Shown piece after piece: positions 1-6,528 of a stretch of DNA of 8,745 bases. Position numbers and translations under genes: made by a program. The notes under the pieces are model-generated. The model was not told the origin of the DNA, did not search any database, and saw only the letters and a program-made list of their open reading frames with translations. This stretch comes from Acholeplasmataceae bacterium (GTDB lineage Bacteria > Bacillota_I > Bacilli_A > Izemoplasmatales > Hujiaoplasmataceae): contig JAAYZB010000136.1 in assembly GCA_012515085.1 (NCBI GenBank), forward strand, positions 1-8,745, read 5' to 3'. Positions within the stretch are counted from its first letter, which is position 1; every line of letters begins with the position of its first letter.

Positions 1-141
1 ATCGAAGTCAAAAATCATCCTTGGTTTCTGGCTTGCCAATTCCATCCGGAATTTTTGTCTCGCCCAGGGAAACCCCATCCCTTGTTTCGAGATTTTATTC
101 GGGCGGCCATCGATTATCAAACAAAACCCACTTTCGAATAA
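1..141 (+). CDS. pyrG: CTP synthase, C-terminal end (partial, start outside window)
   Basis: Frame 1 is open from the first base to a TAA at 139-141 and gives 46 residues that match the end of CTP synthase, the enzyme that aminates UTP to CTP with glutamine as nitrogen donor. The visible part belongs to the class I glutamine amidotransferase domain. QFHPEF (residues 13-18 of the fragment) carries the His and Glu of the Cys-His-Glu triad, and the following SRPGKPHPLFRDFI stretch is the usual CTP synthase tail. The cysteine and the whole synthetase domain lie upstream of the window. A strong terminator starts 27 nt after the stop, so this is the end of a transcription unit. Recognition rests on motif memory, but the HPEF-SRP-PHPLF combination is highly characteristic. 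Confidence 0.93.
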   Translation: MEVKNHPWFLACQFHPEFLSRPGKPHPLFRDFIRAAIDYQTKPTFE

Positions 142-167
142 AAAAACGAAAATTAAGGATCTCGACC

Positions 168-206
168 AACCAGGGAAACATCCGGTTGATCCCTGGTTCT
201 TTTTTT
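168..206 (+). terminator. Rho-independent terminator after pyrG
   Basis: An 8-bp perfect stem, AACCAGGG (168-175) with CCCTGGTT (191-198), encloses a 15-nt loop and is followed by C and a run of seven or more T. It lies 27 nt after the pyrG stop and separates that gene from the peptidase operon. Confidence 0.9.
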
Positions 207-286
207 GTTTGGATTCAAAAGAATAAGTATCTTAGGAAATAGAAATGTGTGTTTATCGTGTTATCCAATTTCTTTGGTGAAAATCA

Positions 287-316
287 TTGGTAATGAGAAG
301 CGGAAGTTGTTATAAT
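287..316 (+). promoter_or_regulatory. Sigma-A type promoter of the peptidase operon
   Basis: The -10 box is a perfect TATAAT at 311-316. An 18-nt spacer separates it from TTGGTA at 287-292, a 4/6 match to TTGACA. Transcription would begin near 323, only about 14 nt before the preferred ATG at 337. The GAGGTG ribosome binding site (325-330) therefore sits almost at the 5' end of the mRNA. Confidence 0.75.
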
Positions 317-336
317 AAAATAACGAGGTGATGAAA

Positions 337-1839
337 ATGGAACCAATCGCAAAATTTCGCGAGATTGTTAAAAAACAAAAAGCTTACGGGTATATGCTCA
401 ATATCATCGGCTGGGATTCACAGACCGAAGCGCCGCGTGAGGCCTTTGCACGACGCGGGGAAATGGTGGGAATCATCAGTGGTGAGATGTTCAAACTCTT
501 GACGAGTCAGGACACAATTGAAGGGTTGGGTCAACTCTTTGAATCAATGGATCAATTTGATGATGCGACCAAACGCGAGTTGCTACGGGCCAAGAAACAA
601 CTTGACAAAATCATCAAAATTCCCGAAAACGAATTCGTCGCATATCAAATGCTTTTAAACAAGGCACAGATGGTCTGGCAGGACGCCAAAGAGAAAAACG
701 ATTACGCTGCATTTAAAGGCGTTTTGGCTGAAATCATCACTGCCAACAAAAAATTTGCCAAATATTACGCGCCGGAGGCATCCGCTTACAACACGATGCT
801 GGATGACTTTGAAGAAGGGTGGACAATGGCGGATTTCGATCAATTCTTTGATGTGTTGAAAAAAGAATTGGTTCCGTTTGTTCGAAAATTGCTCGCACAA
901 AAACAGCCTCCCGTGGCTCCTTTTGTCAAACGTCATTACGAGAAAGAAAAACAAAAGGAATTTGCGGATTATCTGATCGACGTCATGCAATTCAACCGGA
1001 ATCGTGGTTTGATGAAACAAAGCGTGCACCCCTTCACCTGGAACACCTCTCCGACGGATGTCCGATTTACCAACCGCTATATTGAAGACTATTTCTTGTC
1101 CAGCATCTTCTCCGCTGTTCACGAACTCGGACATGCCATTTATGAACAACAAGTCGATACCAAATGGGACGACACCATGTTAAATGGCGGTGTTTCCATG
1201 GGGATCCATGAATCGCAATCGCGTTTCTTTGAGAACATCGTGGGAAGAAGTCACTTGTTCTGGGAAGCCCACTACCCCAAACTCAAATCCATTTTTCCAG
1301 AGCAGTTAAAGGATGTCACTCTGGAAGATTTCTACCGAGCGGTCAATCGCAGTGAAGCGTCGCTCATCCGCGTCGAAGCCGATGAATTGACCTATCCGCT
1401 CCACATCATGCTGCGCTATGAAATCGAACGGATGTTTGTAGAAGGCGATCTATCTGTGGACGATCTGCCAAGAATTTGGAATGAAAAATCGCAAGAATAC
1501 TTGGGAATCACGCCCAAAACGGACAGTGAAGGCATCTTACAGGATGTTCATTGGAGTGGCGGTATGATCGGCTATTTTCCAACCTATGCCTTGGGATCGG
1601 CAATTTCAGCCCAGATATATCAGACGATGGCACAAGAAATCAATGTCGATCAGGCGATACGAGATAACAAACTCGGTATCGTCACGGATTGGCTCAAAGA
1701 GAAAATTCATCAATACGGATCCTCAAAGTCCCCGAAACAACTATTGGAAGAAGTAACGCATGAATCGTTCAATCCGCACTATTATGTGCGCTATTTAAAA
1801 GCCAAGTACGGGGAACTCTACAATATAAAGGAAGATTAA
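337..1839 (+). CDS. M32 family metallocarboxypeptidase (carboxypeptidase Taq type)
   Basis: This 500-residue protein is full length for family M32: zinc enzymes, mostly cytoplasmic, that remove C-terminal residues from peptides with broad specificity (Pro is usually resisted). The family motifs appear in order: DVRFT (241-245), the zinc/catalytic HELGH (262-266; H262 and H266 ligands, E263 general base), IHESQSR (290-296; E292 third ligand), a YPLHI-Y-E region, and GILQDVHW (399-406), the M32 GxxQDxHW motif. No signal peptide is visible. ATG 337 is preferred because GAGGTG at 325-330 lies 6 nt before it. GTG 328 and ATG 331 are in frame but would overlap or abut that site. It is the first gene of an operon, ends 3 nt before tldD, and the adjacency suggests shared work in peptide turnover. 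Confidence 0.95.
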   Translation: MEPIAKFREIVKKQKAYGYMLNIIGWDSQTEAPREAFARRGEMVGIISGEMFKLLTSQDTIEGLGQLFESMDQFDDATKRELLRAKKQLDKIIKIPENEFVAYQMLLNKAQMVWQDAKEKNDYAAFKGVLAEIITANKKFAKYYAPEASAYNTMLDDFEEGWTMADFDQFFDVLKKELVPFVRKLLAQKQPPVAPFVKRHYEKEKQKEFADYLIDVMQFNRNRGLMKQSVHPFTWNTSPTDVRFTNRYIEDYFLSSIFSAVHELGHAIYEQQVDTKWDDTMLNGGVSMGIHESQSRFFENIVGRSHLFWEAHYPKLKSIFPEQLKDVTLEDFYRAVNRSEASLIRVEADELTYPLHIMLRYEIERMFVEGDLSVDDLPRIWNEKSQEYLGITPKTDSEGILQDVHWSGGMIGYFPTYALGSAISAQIYQTMAQEINVDQAIRDNKLGIVTDWLKEKIHQYGSSKSPKQLLEEVTHESFNPHYYVRYLKAKYGELYNIKED

Positions 1840-1842
1840 CTC

Positions 1843-3240
1843 ATGTTGTTAGAAAAAAAACTGCTGGAAACATTGATCGCGACCGGGATGGCGACCGGCG
1901 CGGATTTCGCAGAAATTTTCTGTGAAAATAAAACCGCCCATAATTTTCAAATGATTGGTGGATTGGTCGAAAAAGCATCCGCATCCAAAATCCAAGGCGT
2001 GGGCATTCGCTTGGCGCAAGGATTTGAGAGCGTCTACGGCTTTTCCAATCATTTGGATCCAGACTCCCTGATTGAACTGGCGGGAAATTTAGCCAAATCG
2101 TTTACAGGAGAGATCCATGCGCCCAAACCCTTAGGCGAATGTGAAAAAGGAAGCCATCACCTGATCAAAATCAGCCCGCTTTCGGTTAGCCAGGCGGACA
2201 AAGTCGCGCTGATGAAACGGGCGCATACTGCCGCAAAGAACTACGATCCCTTGATCCAACAAGTGACCGTGAGCTTGGGAGACAGTGTTCAAGAGGTTTT
2301 GATCGCAACTAGCGAAGGTCGTTATGTGACAGAAACCAGAGGCCGGGTTCGGATGTATATCAATGCCATTGCCGGCAAAGACGGCATGATGCAAACCGGT
2401 GGGGAGGGCCCCGGTAGCGGGAAAGGTTATGAGTACTTTTTGGAAGACATTCACATTGAGGACTATGCCATCTCGGCCGCCAAAGTGGCCAAAACCATGT
2501 TGCTGGCGGATGAATGTCCGGGCGGTGTCATGCCGGTCGTGATCGACAATCGTTTTGGCGGTGTGATTTTCCATGAAGCCTGCGGACATAGTCTGGAGGC
2601 AACATCGGTCGCGAAAAACGCGTCGGTATTCTCGGGAAAACTCGGGGAACGGATTGCTTCTCCGATTGTGACGGCCATCGACGATGGCACAATCGAAAAC
2701 GGTTGGGGATCAGCGAATTTTGATGATGAAGGCTATCCCCAACAACGTCGTGTCTTGATTGACAAGGGGATCTTGACGTCTTATATGATCGATTTTTTGA
2801 ATGCGAGACGGATGAAACAACAACCGACTGGCTCCTCACGGAGAGAGTCCTATAAATATGCGCCAACGTCAAGGATGAGCAATACCTACATTGATAAGGG
2901 TGAAAGCACCTTGGCCGAGATCATCGCCAACACGCCTTACGGCCTCTATGCCAAGAAAATGGGCGGCGGGTCGGTCAATCCCGGATCGGGCGATTTCAAT
3001 TTTGCCGTGTCCGAAGGCTATATGATCCGGGATGGCAAGATTGCCGAAGCCGTTCGGGGTGCGTCCTTGGTCGGTAATGGCTCTGAGATTTTGCATAAGA
3101 TCGATATGGTGGCCGATAACTTGGATCGTGACCGTGGCATGTGTGGCTCTGTTTCTGGCTCCATCCCGGCGGATGTCGGGCAACCCGCATTGCGGGTCTC
3201 TTCCATCACGGTCGGTGGAAAAAAAGGAGGAGCCAAATGA
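1843..3240 (+). CDS. tldD: TldD, catalytic subunit of the TldD/TldE metallopeptidase
   Basis: The 465-residue product is the zinc-bearing subunit of the TldD/TldE (U62/PmbA) peptidase, which in E. coli degrades unfolded peptides, processes microcin B17 and removes the CcdA antitoxin. HEACGH (244-249) is the family HExxxH motif, with H244 and H249 as ligands and E245 catalytic. The third ligand is C434 in the GMCGSVSG segment, matching the C-terminal Cys known from E. coli TldD. Other hallmarks are FDDEGYP (293-299), an SSRRESY segment, RMSNTYI, and the terminal VGQPALRVSSITVGG region. The protein should be cytoplasmic. ATG 1843 follows AAAGGAAG (1827-1834) by 8 nt. It starts 3 nt after the carboxypeptidase gene and overlaps tldE by 4 nt, so the two subunits are probably translationally coupled. 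All metal ligands are present. Confidence 0.96.
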   Translation: MLLEKKLLETLIATGMATGADFAEIFCENKTAHNFQMIGGLVEKASASKIQGVGIRLAQGFESVYGFSNHLDPDSLIELAGNLAKSFTGEIHAPKPLGECEKGSHHLIKISPLSVSQADKVALMKRAHTAAKNYDPLIQQVTVSLGDSVQEVLIATSEGRYVTETRGRVRMYINAIAGKDGMMQTGGEGPGSGKGYEYFLEDIHIEDYAISAAKVAKTMLLADECPGGVMPVVIDNRFGGVIFHEACGHSLEATSVAKNASVFSGKLGERIASPIVTAIDDGTIENGWGSANFDDEGYPQQRRVLIDKGILTSYMIDFLNARRMKQQPTGSSRRESYKYAPTSRMSNTYIDKGESTLAEIIANTPYGLYAKKMGGGSVNPGSGDFNFAVSEGYMIRDGKIAEAVRGASLVGNGSEILHKIDMVADNLDRDRGMCGSVSGSIPADVGQPALRVSSITVGGKKGGAK

Positions 3241-4550
3241 TGAACTTCAAACAACTCTTTTCCCAAGCTTTACAGGCGGGGATTTCCGATGTTCAAGTGT
3301 TTTTGTCCGGAAGTAAAGAAATGAATATCGAAAGTTATGAAGGAAAGTTGGACCGCTACGAGATTTCTGATGTGTCCGGATTGTCCATCAAGGGAATTTA
3401 TCATGGAAAACTGGCGAATTACTATACGGAAAATCTCAATCAGCCCATCGCAGAAATCATTTCCAACCTGATTGAAAACGCCAAAGTCATTGACTCCACC
3501 GACGAACCCATCATTTACGCTGGGGATAAGGAGTATGCCAAAGCGGATCAACTCTATAATCCCAAATTAGATCAAGTGGATGTGAGCGATAAAATTGAAA
3601 AAGTGAAAACGCTCGACAACACGCTCAAGAACAAGGATCCACGCGTGATGACGGTTCAAGCATTATATGCGGAAGGATCGAGAAGCGTGACGCTTGAAAA
3701 CACCAAGGGGCTCAAATTGTCTTCTAAGGCCAATGCGGCTGATCTTTTTGCGGAAGTGATCGTCAAGAATGACGTCGATCAACGCAACCAATTTGATTTG
3801 ATCCATTCGAGCGATCCCGCAGATCTCGAGATCGAACCATTTGCGACGAATTTGGTTCAAAATACGCTTCGATCCTTAGGCGCGAAACCGATTGCGACCG
3901 GCGAATACGCCATTGTTTTCAATCCCACGGCGTTTTCCTTGCTCGTCTCGGCATTCCAAGGAATCTTCCACGCAGATAACGTACAGAAGAACCTGTCGCT
4001 CCTCAAAGGAAAATTGGGCGAGAAAATCGGATCGGACCAGATCTCGATCGTCGACGATCCTTTGTTACGCCACAGCATGAGAAGCCGCCCGTTTGATGAT
4101 GAAGGGGTTGCCACTACCTATAAAGAACTAGTCAAGAACGGGATGCTCAATACCTATCTCTATAATCTGGTCAGCGCTAAGAAAGACAATGTGTCATCGA
4201 CCGGAAATGGGTTTGGCGGATCCACATCCGCGTTGAATCTGGTTGTCAAAGCAGGAAACAGAACGCCGGAGCAATTGATGATAGACGTTGATAATGGACT
4301 TTACATCACCGAGCTCCAAGGGACTCATGCCGGATGTGACTCGATCAGCGGGGATTTCTCGCTTCAAGCCTCGGGATTTGTCATCAAGAATGGCGAATTG
4401 GCCGAACCGGTTGCACTCATCACCGTGGCGGGCAATTTCCTCGGCTTGATGAAAGACGTGGTGGAAGTCGCAAACGATACCAAACTGACGTATGTCGGCG
4501 TGATGTCACCTTCGGTCAGAGTCCGACCGCAGAAAGTATCAGGACTTTAA
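3237..4550 (+). CDS. tldE: TldE/PmbA, partner subunit of the TldD/TldE peptidase
   Basis: The 437-residue protein is homologous to TldD but has no HExxxH motif, as expected of TldE (PmbA), which pairs with TldD and helps enclose the peptide chamber. Family features include an N-terminal strand-rich half (about 1-220), NPTAF (229-233), a SLLKGKLGEKI segment (254-264), IVDDP (271-275), FDDEG (286-290), STGNGFGG (321-328) and GDFS (372-375) near the C-terminus. ATG 3237 forms an ATGA overlap with the tldD stop and follows AGGAGG (3225-3230) by 6 nt. ATG 3240 immediately after it, with 9-nt spacing, is almost as good. The frame stays open further upstream to 3141, but that part lies inside tldD and has no separate ribosome binding site. 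It is the last gene of the operon, with a terminator 34 nt downstream. Confidence 0.95.
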   Translation: MMNFKQLFSQALQAGISDVQVFLSGSKEMNIESYEGKLDRYEISDVSGLSIKGIYHGKLANYYTENLNQPIAEIISNLIENAKVIDSTDEPIIYAGDKEYAKADQLYNPKLDQVDVSDKIEKVKTLDNTLKNKDPRVMTVQALYAEGSRSVTLENTKGLKLSSKANAADLFAEVIVKNDVDQRNQFDLIHSSDPADLEIEPFATNLVQNTLRSLGAKPIATGEYAIVFNPTAFSLLVSAFQGIFHADNVQKNLSLLKGKLGEKIGSDQISIVDDPLLRHSMRSRPFDDEGVATTYKELVKNGMLNTYLYNLVSAKKDNVSSTGNGFGGSTSALNLVVKAGNRTPEQLMIDVDNGLYITELQGTHAGCDSISGDFSLQASGFVIKNGELAEPVALITVAGNFLGLMKDVVEVANDTKLTYVGVMSPSVRVRPQKVSGL

Positions 4551-4584
4551 AATCAAAGATTCAATCTTAGATAACAACAATATC

Positions 4585-4625
4585 AAAAAGAACAGACGAA
4601 CCCCTTCCAGCTCTGTTCTTTTTTT
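4585..4625 (+). terminator. Bidirectional-looking terminator after tldE
   Basis: A 12-bp perfect stem, AAAAAGAACAGA (4585-4596) with TCTGTTCTTTTT (4612-4623), has a 15-nt loop and ends in seven T on the plus strand. Because the left arm begins with five A, the minus strand also reads as hairpin plus T-run. It could therefore stop transcription from both sides, which would suit the convergent remnant at 4698-4913. Confidence 0.9.
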
Positions 4626-4697
4626 ACGATCAACAGTTAAGAAAATGGGAAGAATTACACAAAAATGCATCTTCATTATCTAAAGTTAAGCAGATAT

Positions 4698-4913
4698 TCA
4701 AGAATGAAGCTTCAAGAATTCCGTAATAAACTCGTCGTCCGGATTCATAGTTCTCAATTCGTTGACAATTGTCTCTTTTTCGCCCGTATTAACTGTCAAG
4801 TAATAGCTTCCATTTTCGCTGATTTGGTAGAGAGTGTAATGTTGGAAATAAGGATGCGATAATATCGTACATAACGAGAGGCTCAGTAAAACTCTTTTGT
4901 TTGATTCGTTATT
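4698..4913 (-). pseudogene. Possible remnant of a minus-strand coding sequence (C-terminal part)
   Basis: On the minus strand a frame runs 71 codons from just after a TAA (4914-4916) to a TGA (4698-4700). The last 52 codons (from 4856 down) read like ordinary protein, with alternating polar and hydrophobic residues, segments such as YQISENGSYYLTVNTGEKET, and an acidic amphipathic end including NPDDEFITEFLKL. The first 19 residues look like noise. There is no ATG with a ribosome binding site. The only in-frame ATG is 16 codons from the end, and a TTG at 33 codons from the end has GGAAG 7 nt before it. A decayed gene whose 5' part was lost is the simplest reading. A chance open frame or a short gene starting at TTG are alternatives. 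I do not recognise the family. Confidence 0.4.
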
Positions 4914-4924
4914 TTAAAGTAACG
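4907..4924. promoter_or_regulatory. 18-bp near-perfect palindrome, candidate operator
   Basis: CGTTATTTTAAAGTAACG pairs 8 of 9 positions across its centre; the exception is T4912 opposite G4919. It lies 14 nt upstream of the -35 box of the transporter promoter, a typical place for a dimeric activator or repressor site. It is not followed by a T-run suited to termination in a gene context. No second copy was noticed in the window. Confidence 0.4.
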
Positions 4925-4938
4925 TTTTTGATGATGAA

Positions 4939-4967
4939 TTGAAAACTCTAGGGCACTATGATAAGAT
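4939..4967 (+). promoter_or_regulatory. Probable promoter of the YfcC-type transporter gene
   Basis: TTGAAA (4939-4944, 5/6 match) is followed after 17 nt by TAAGAT (4962-4967, 4/6 match). The overlapping TATGAT at 4957-4962 is a better -10 word but has no -35 at normal spacing. Transcription would start near 4974, giving a leader of about 30 nt before ATG 5004. Confidence 0.5.
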
Positions 4968-5003
4968 TGGTTTGTTATCGCAGAATAGAAAGAAGGGCAA
5001 GGC

Positions 5004-6437
5004 ATGGAACGACCAGAACTCATCAATATCTCGAAGAAAAGTTTCATCAGTGTTGTCGCGATTTTGCTGGTGCTGATGATTTTTGCCGGAGTCATGACAC
5101 TACTCATACCACAAGGAAGTTATGCCAGGGACGCTGGCGGAGGAATCATTCCCGACAGTTTCATTTATGCGGCGGATCCAGTTTCTTATCCTTTCTGGCG
5201 TTGGTTTATCGCGCCGGTCACGATCCTATTCTCAACTGATGCGTTGAACGTTATCATGATTTCGCTGTTTTTACTTATCTTGGGTGGCACATTTTCCCTA
5301 ATGGATAAAACCGGCGGAATCCGGGTGATGATCCAGAAATTGATCGATAAGTTCCAGACAAAGAAATATGTACTTTTAAGGCTAGTCATTTTGGTGTTTA
5401 TGATGTTTGGTGCTTTTTTCGGGATCTTTGAAGAGTCCGTGGCGCTTTTGCCGATCATGATTATGTTGTCACTGTCTTTGGGATGGGATACTATGACCGG
5501 AATCGGTATGTGTTTGCTCGCAGCCGGATTTGGATTCGCGAGCGGGATCACCAATCCGTTTTCCGTTGGGATCGCGTCCGAGTTCGCTGGAATCAGCGTC
5601 TTATCTGGCGTGTGGTACCGTTTGATCGTCTTTGTCATCATGTATTTGCTTTTATCTACTTTTTTGGTGATTTATGCCAAGCGGATCGAAAAAAACCCGT
5701 CATTATCACCGACATTCAAGGAAGATGAAAAAAAGACCAAAGACTTTGACTTGTTATCTGATCAAATGCCGAAGAATGCCGGCTTGATTTTTAAATCCTA
5801 TACCACGATGTTTGCGGTGGTTCTCTTGGTGATCATTTTAACAGGGGTGCTGGAACTTACCGGATTGTTATCGATTTCCGCAATTCCGATCATTGCGATT
5901 GCTTTTTTGGTCGGGGGCTTGATTTCGGGAGTTTTGATCACCAAGAATCTGAAACAAACCGGAAAAATGTTTTTGGGGGGTGCGCTCTCAGTCGCGCCGG
6001 CGGTCTTGCTCATCTTCATGGCCGCTTCCGTGAAGCACATCATCGAAAGTGGCATGATCATGGATACGATTCTATATTATCTAGCGAATTTGCTTTCCGG
6101 CAAATCGCCGATCGTCGGTTTGCTTCTGATCTATGCATTGGTGCTTTTGATCGAGTTTGCGATAGGTTCCTCCTCGGCCAAGGCGTTTCTGGTAATGCCG
6201 CTTTTGGTGCCACTTGTGCCGTTGATTGGCATCTCGAACGAACTGGCCATCCTGGCGTTTGTGTTCGGCGACGGGTATACCAACGTGATCTTTCCCACGA
6301 ACGGGGTGTTGTTGATAGGGCTATCGATTGCCTCCATCAGTTATCCGAAATGGTTCAAGTTCACAATCCTTTTGCAGCTAGCGACCTTGGCAGTGACCGT
6401 TTTGATGTTGGTGATCGGGGTGTGGATCGGTTATTGA
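5004..6437 (+). CDS. YfcC-family (DcuC/ArcD superfamily) membrane transporter
   Basis: This 477-residue polytopic inner-membrane protein has about 12-14 predicted helices. The first spans roughly 14-36. There are hydrophobic blocks from 68 to 225, a charged cytoplasmic loop at about 226-264, and a second hydrophobic half from 266 to 475. The two-fold layout and the motifs FGIFEES (139-145), ASGITNPFSVGIA (179-191), GSSSAKAF (388-395) and DGYTNVIFPTNGVL (423-436) match the YfcC-like proteins of the ArcD/DcuC ion-transporter superfamily. Members exchange or take up C4-dicarboxylates or basic amino acids, and YfcC proteins themselves mostly lack a proven substrate. ATG 5004 is preceded by GAAGGG (4992-4997), a weak ribosome binding site at 6-nt spacing. 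The gene stands alone between its promoter and the fba promoter. A role in moving products of the upstream peptidases is only a guess. Confidence 0.85.
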   Translation: MERPELINISKKSFISVVAILLVLMIFAGVMTLLIPQGSYARDAGGGIIPDSFIYAADPVSYPFWRWFIAPVTILFSTDALNVIMISLFLLILGGTFSLMDKTGGIRVMIQKLIDKFQTKKYVLLRLVILVFMMFGAFFGIFEESVALLPIMIMLSLSLGWDTMTGIGMCLLAAGFGFASGITNPFSVGIASEFAGISVLSGVWYRLIVFVIMYLLLSTFLVIYAKRIEKNPSLSPTFKEDEKKTKDFDLLSDQMPKNAGLIFKSYTTMFAVVLLVIILTGVLELTGLLSISAIPIIAIAFLVGGLISGVLITKNLKQTGKMFLGGALSVAPAVLLIFMAASVKHIIESGMIMDTILYYLANLLSGKSPIVGLLLIYALVLLIEFAIGSSSAKAFLVMPLLVPLVPLIGISNELAILAFVFGDGYTNVIFPTNGVLLIGLSIASISYPKWFKFTILLQLATLAVTVLMLVIGVWIGY

Positions 6438-6464
6438 TTGTTTGTGTTGATTGGGTAATTAACC

Positions 6465-6493
6465 TTTACTTTTATGACAAAAAACGCTATAAT
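6465..6493 (+). promoter_or_regulatory. Promoter of fba
   Basis: TATAAT at 6488-6493 is a perfect -10 box. TTTACT at 6465-6470 (4/6) lies 17 nt upstream. Transcription would begin near 6500, leaving a leader of about 29 nt with AAGGAG at 6516-6521, 7 nt before ATG 6529. No terminator was found between the transporter stop and this promoter, so readthrough into fba is possible. Confidence 0.75.
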
Positions 6494-6528
6494 GATCATG
6501 TTATTCAGATGAAAGAAGGAGACAGAAT

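Larger units (their letters stand above)
4551..5003. other. 453-nt intergenic region without an intact gene
   Basis: This gap holds a symmetrical terminator (4585-4625), a minus-strand reading frame that looks like a gene remnant (4698-4913), an 18-bp palindrome (4907-4924) and the transporter promoter (4939-4967). I saw no tRNA, no recognisable riboswitch and no convincing small plus-strand gene. Bases 4626-4697 appear featureless. The stretch is visibly more AT-rich than the flanking genes. Confidence 0.6.

Noticed and set aside
21..242. Open plus-strand frame of 73 codons at the left edge
   Set aside because: It runs out of frame through the pyrG end and then across the terminator; the frame-1 reading is clearly CTP synthase.
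655..1152. 165-codon minus-strand frame opposite the carboxypeptidase gene
   Set aside because: It is antisense to the conserved zinc-site region, has no family features and is a frame shadow.
2131..2589. 152-codon minus-strand frame opposite tldD
   Set aside because: It is antisense to an intact, motif-complete gene; the His-rich composition reflects the opposite strand's codons.
3141..3236. Upstream extension of the tldE frame
   Set aside because: It lies inside tldD in another frame and has no ribosome binding site, whereas AGGAGG sits just before ATG 3237/3240.
4665..4862. 65-codon plus-strand frame in the gap after tldE
   Set aside because: No ribosome binding site, and its composition does not look like protein; the minus strand over the same bases reads better.
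4883..5107. 74-codon minus-strand frame across the transporter start
   Set aside because: It overlaps the promoter and the first transmembrane helix of a clear gene and has no recognisable content.
6451..6464. Weak dyad GGTAATTAACC near the fba -35 box
   Set aside because: Only three flanking pairs hold after the AT core, which is too little to call an operator.
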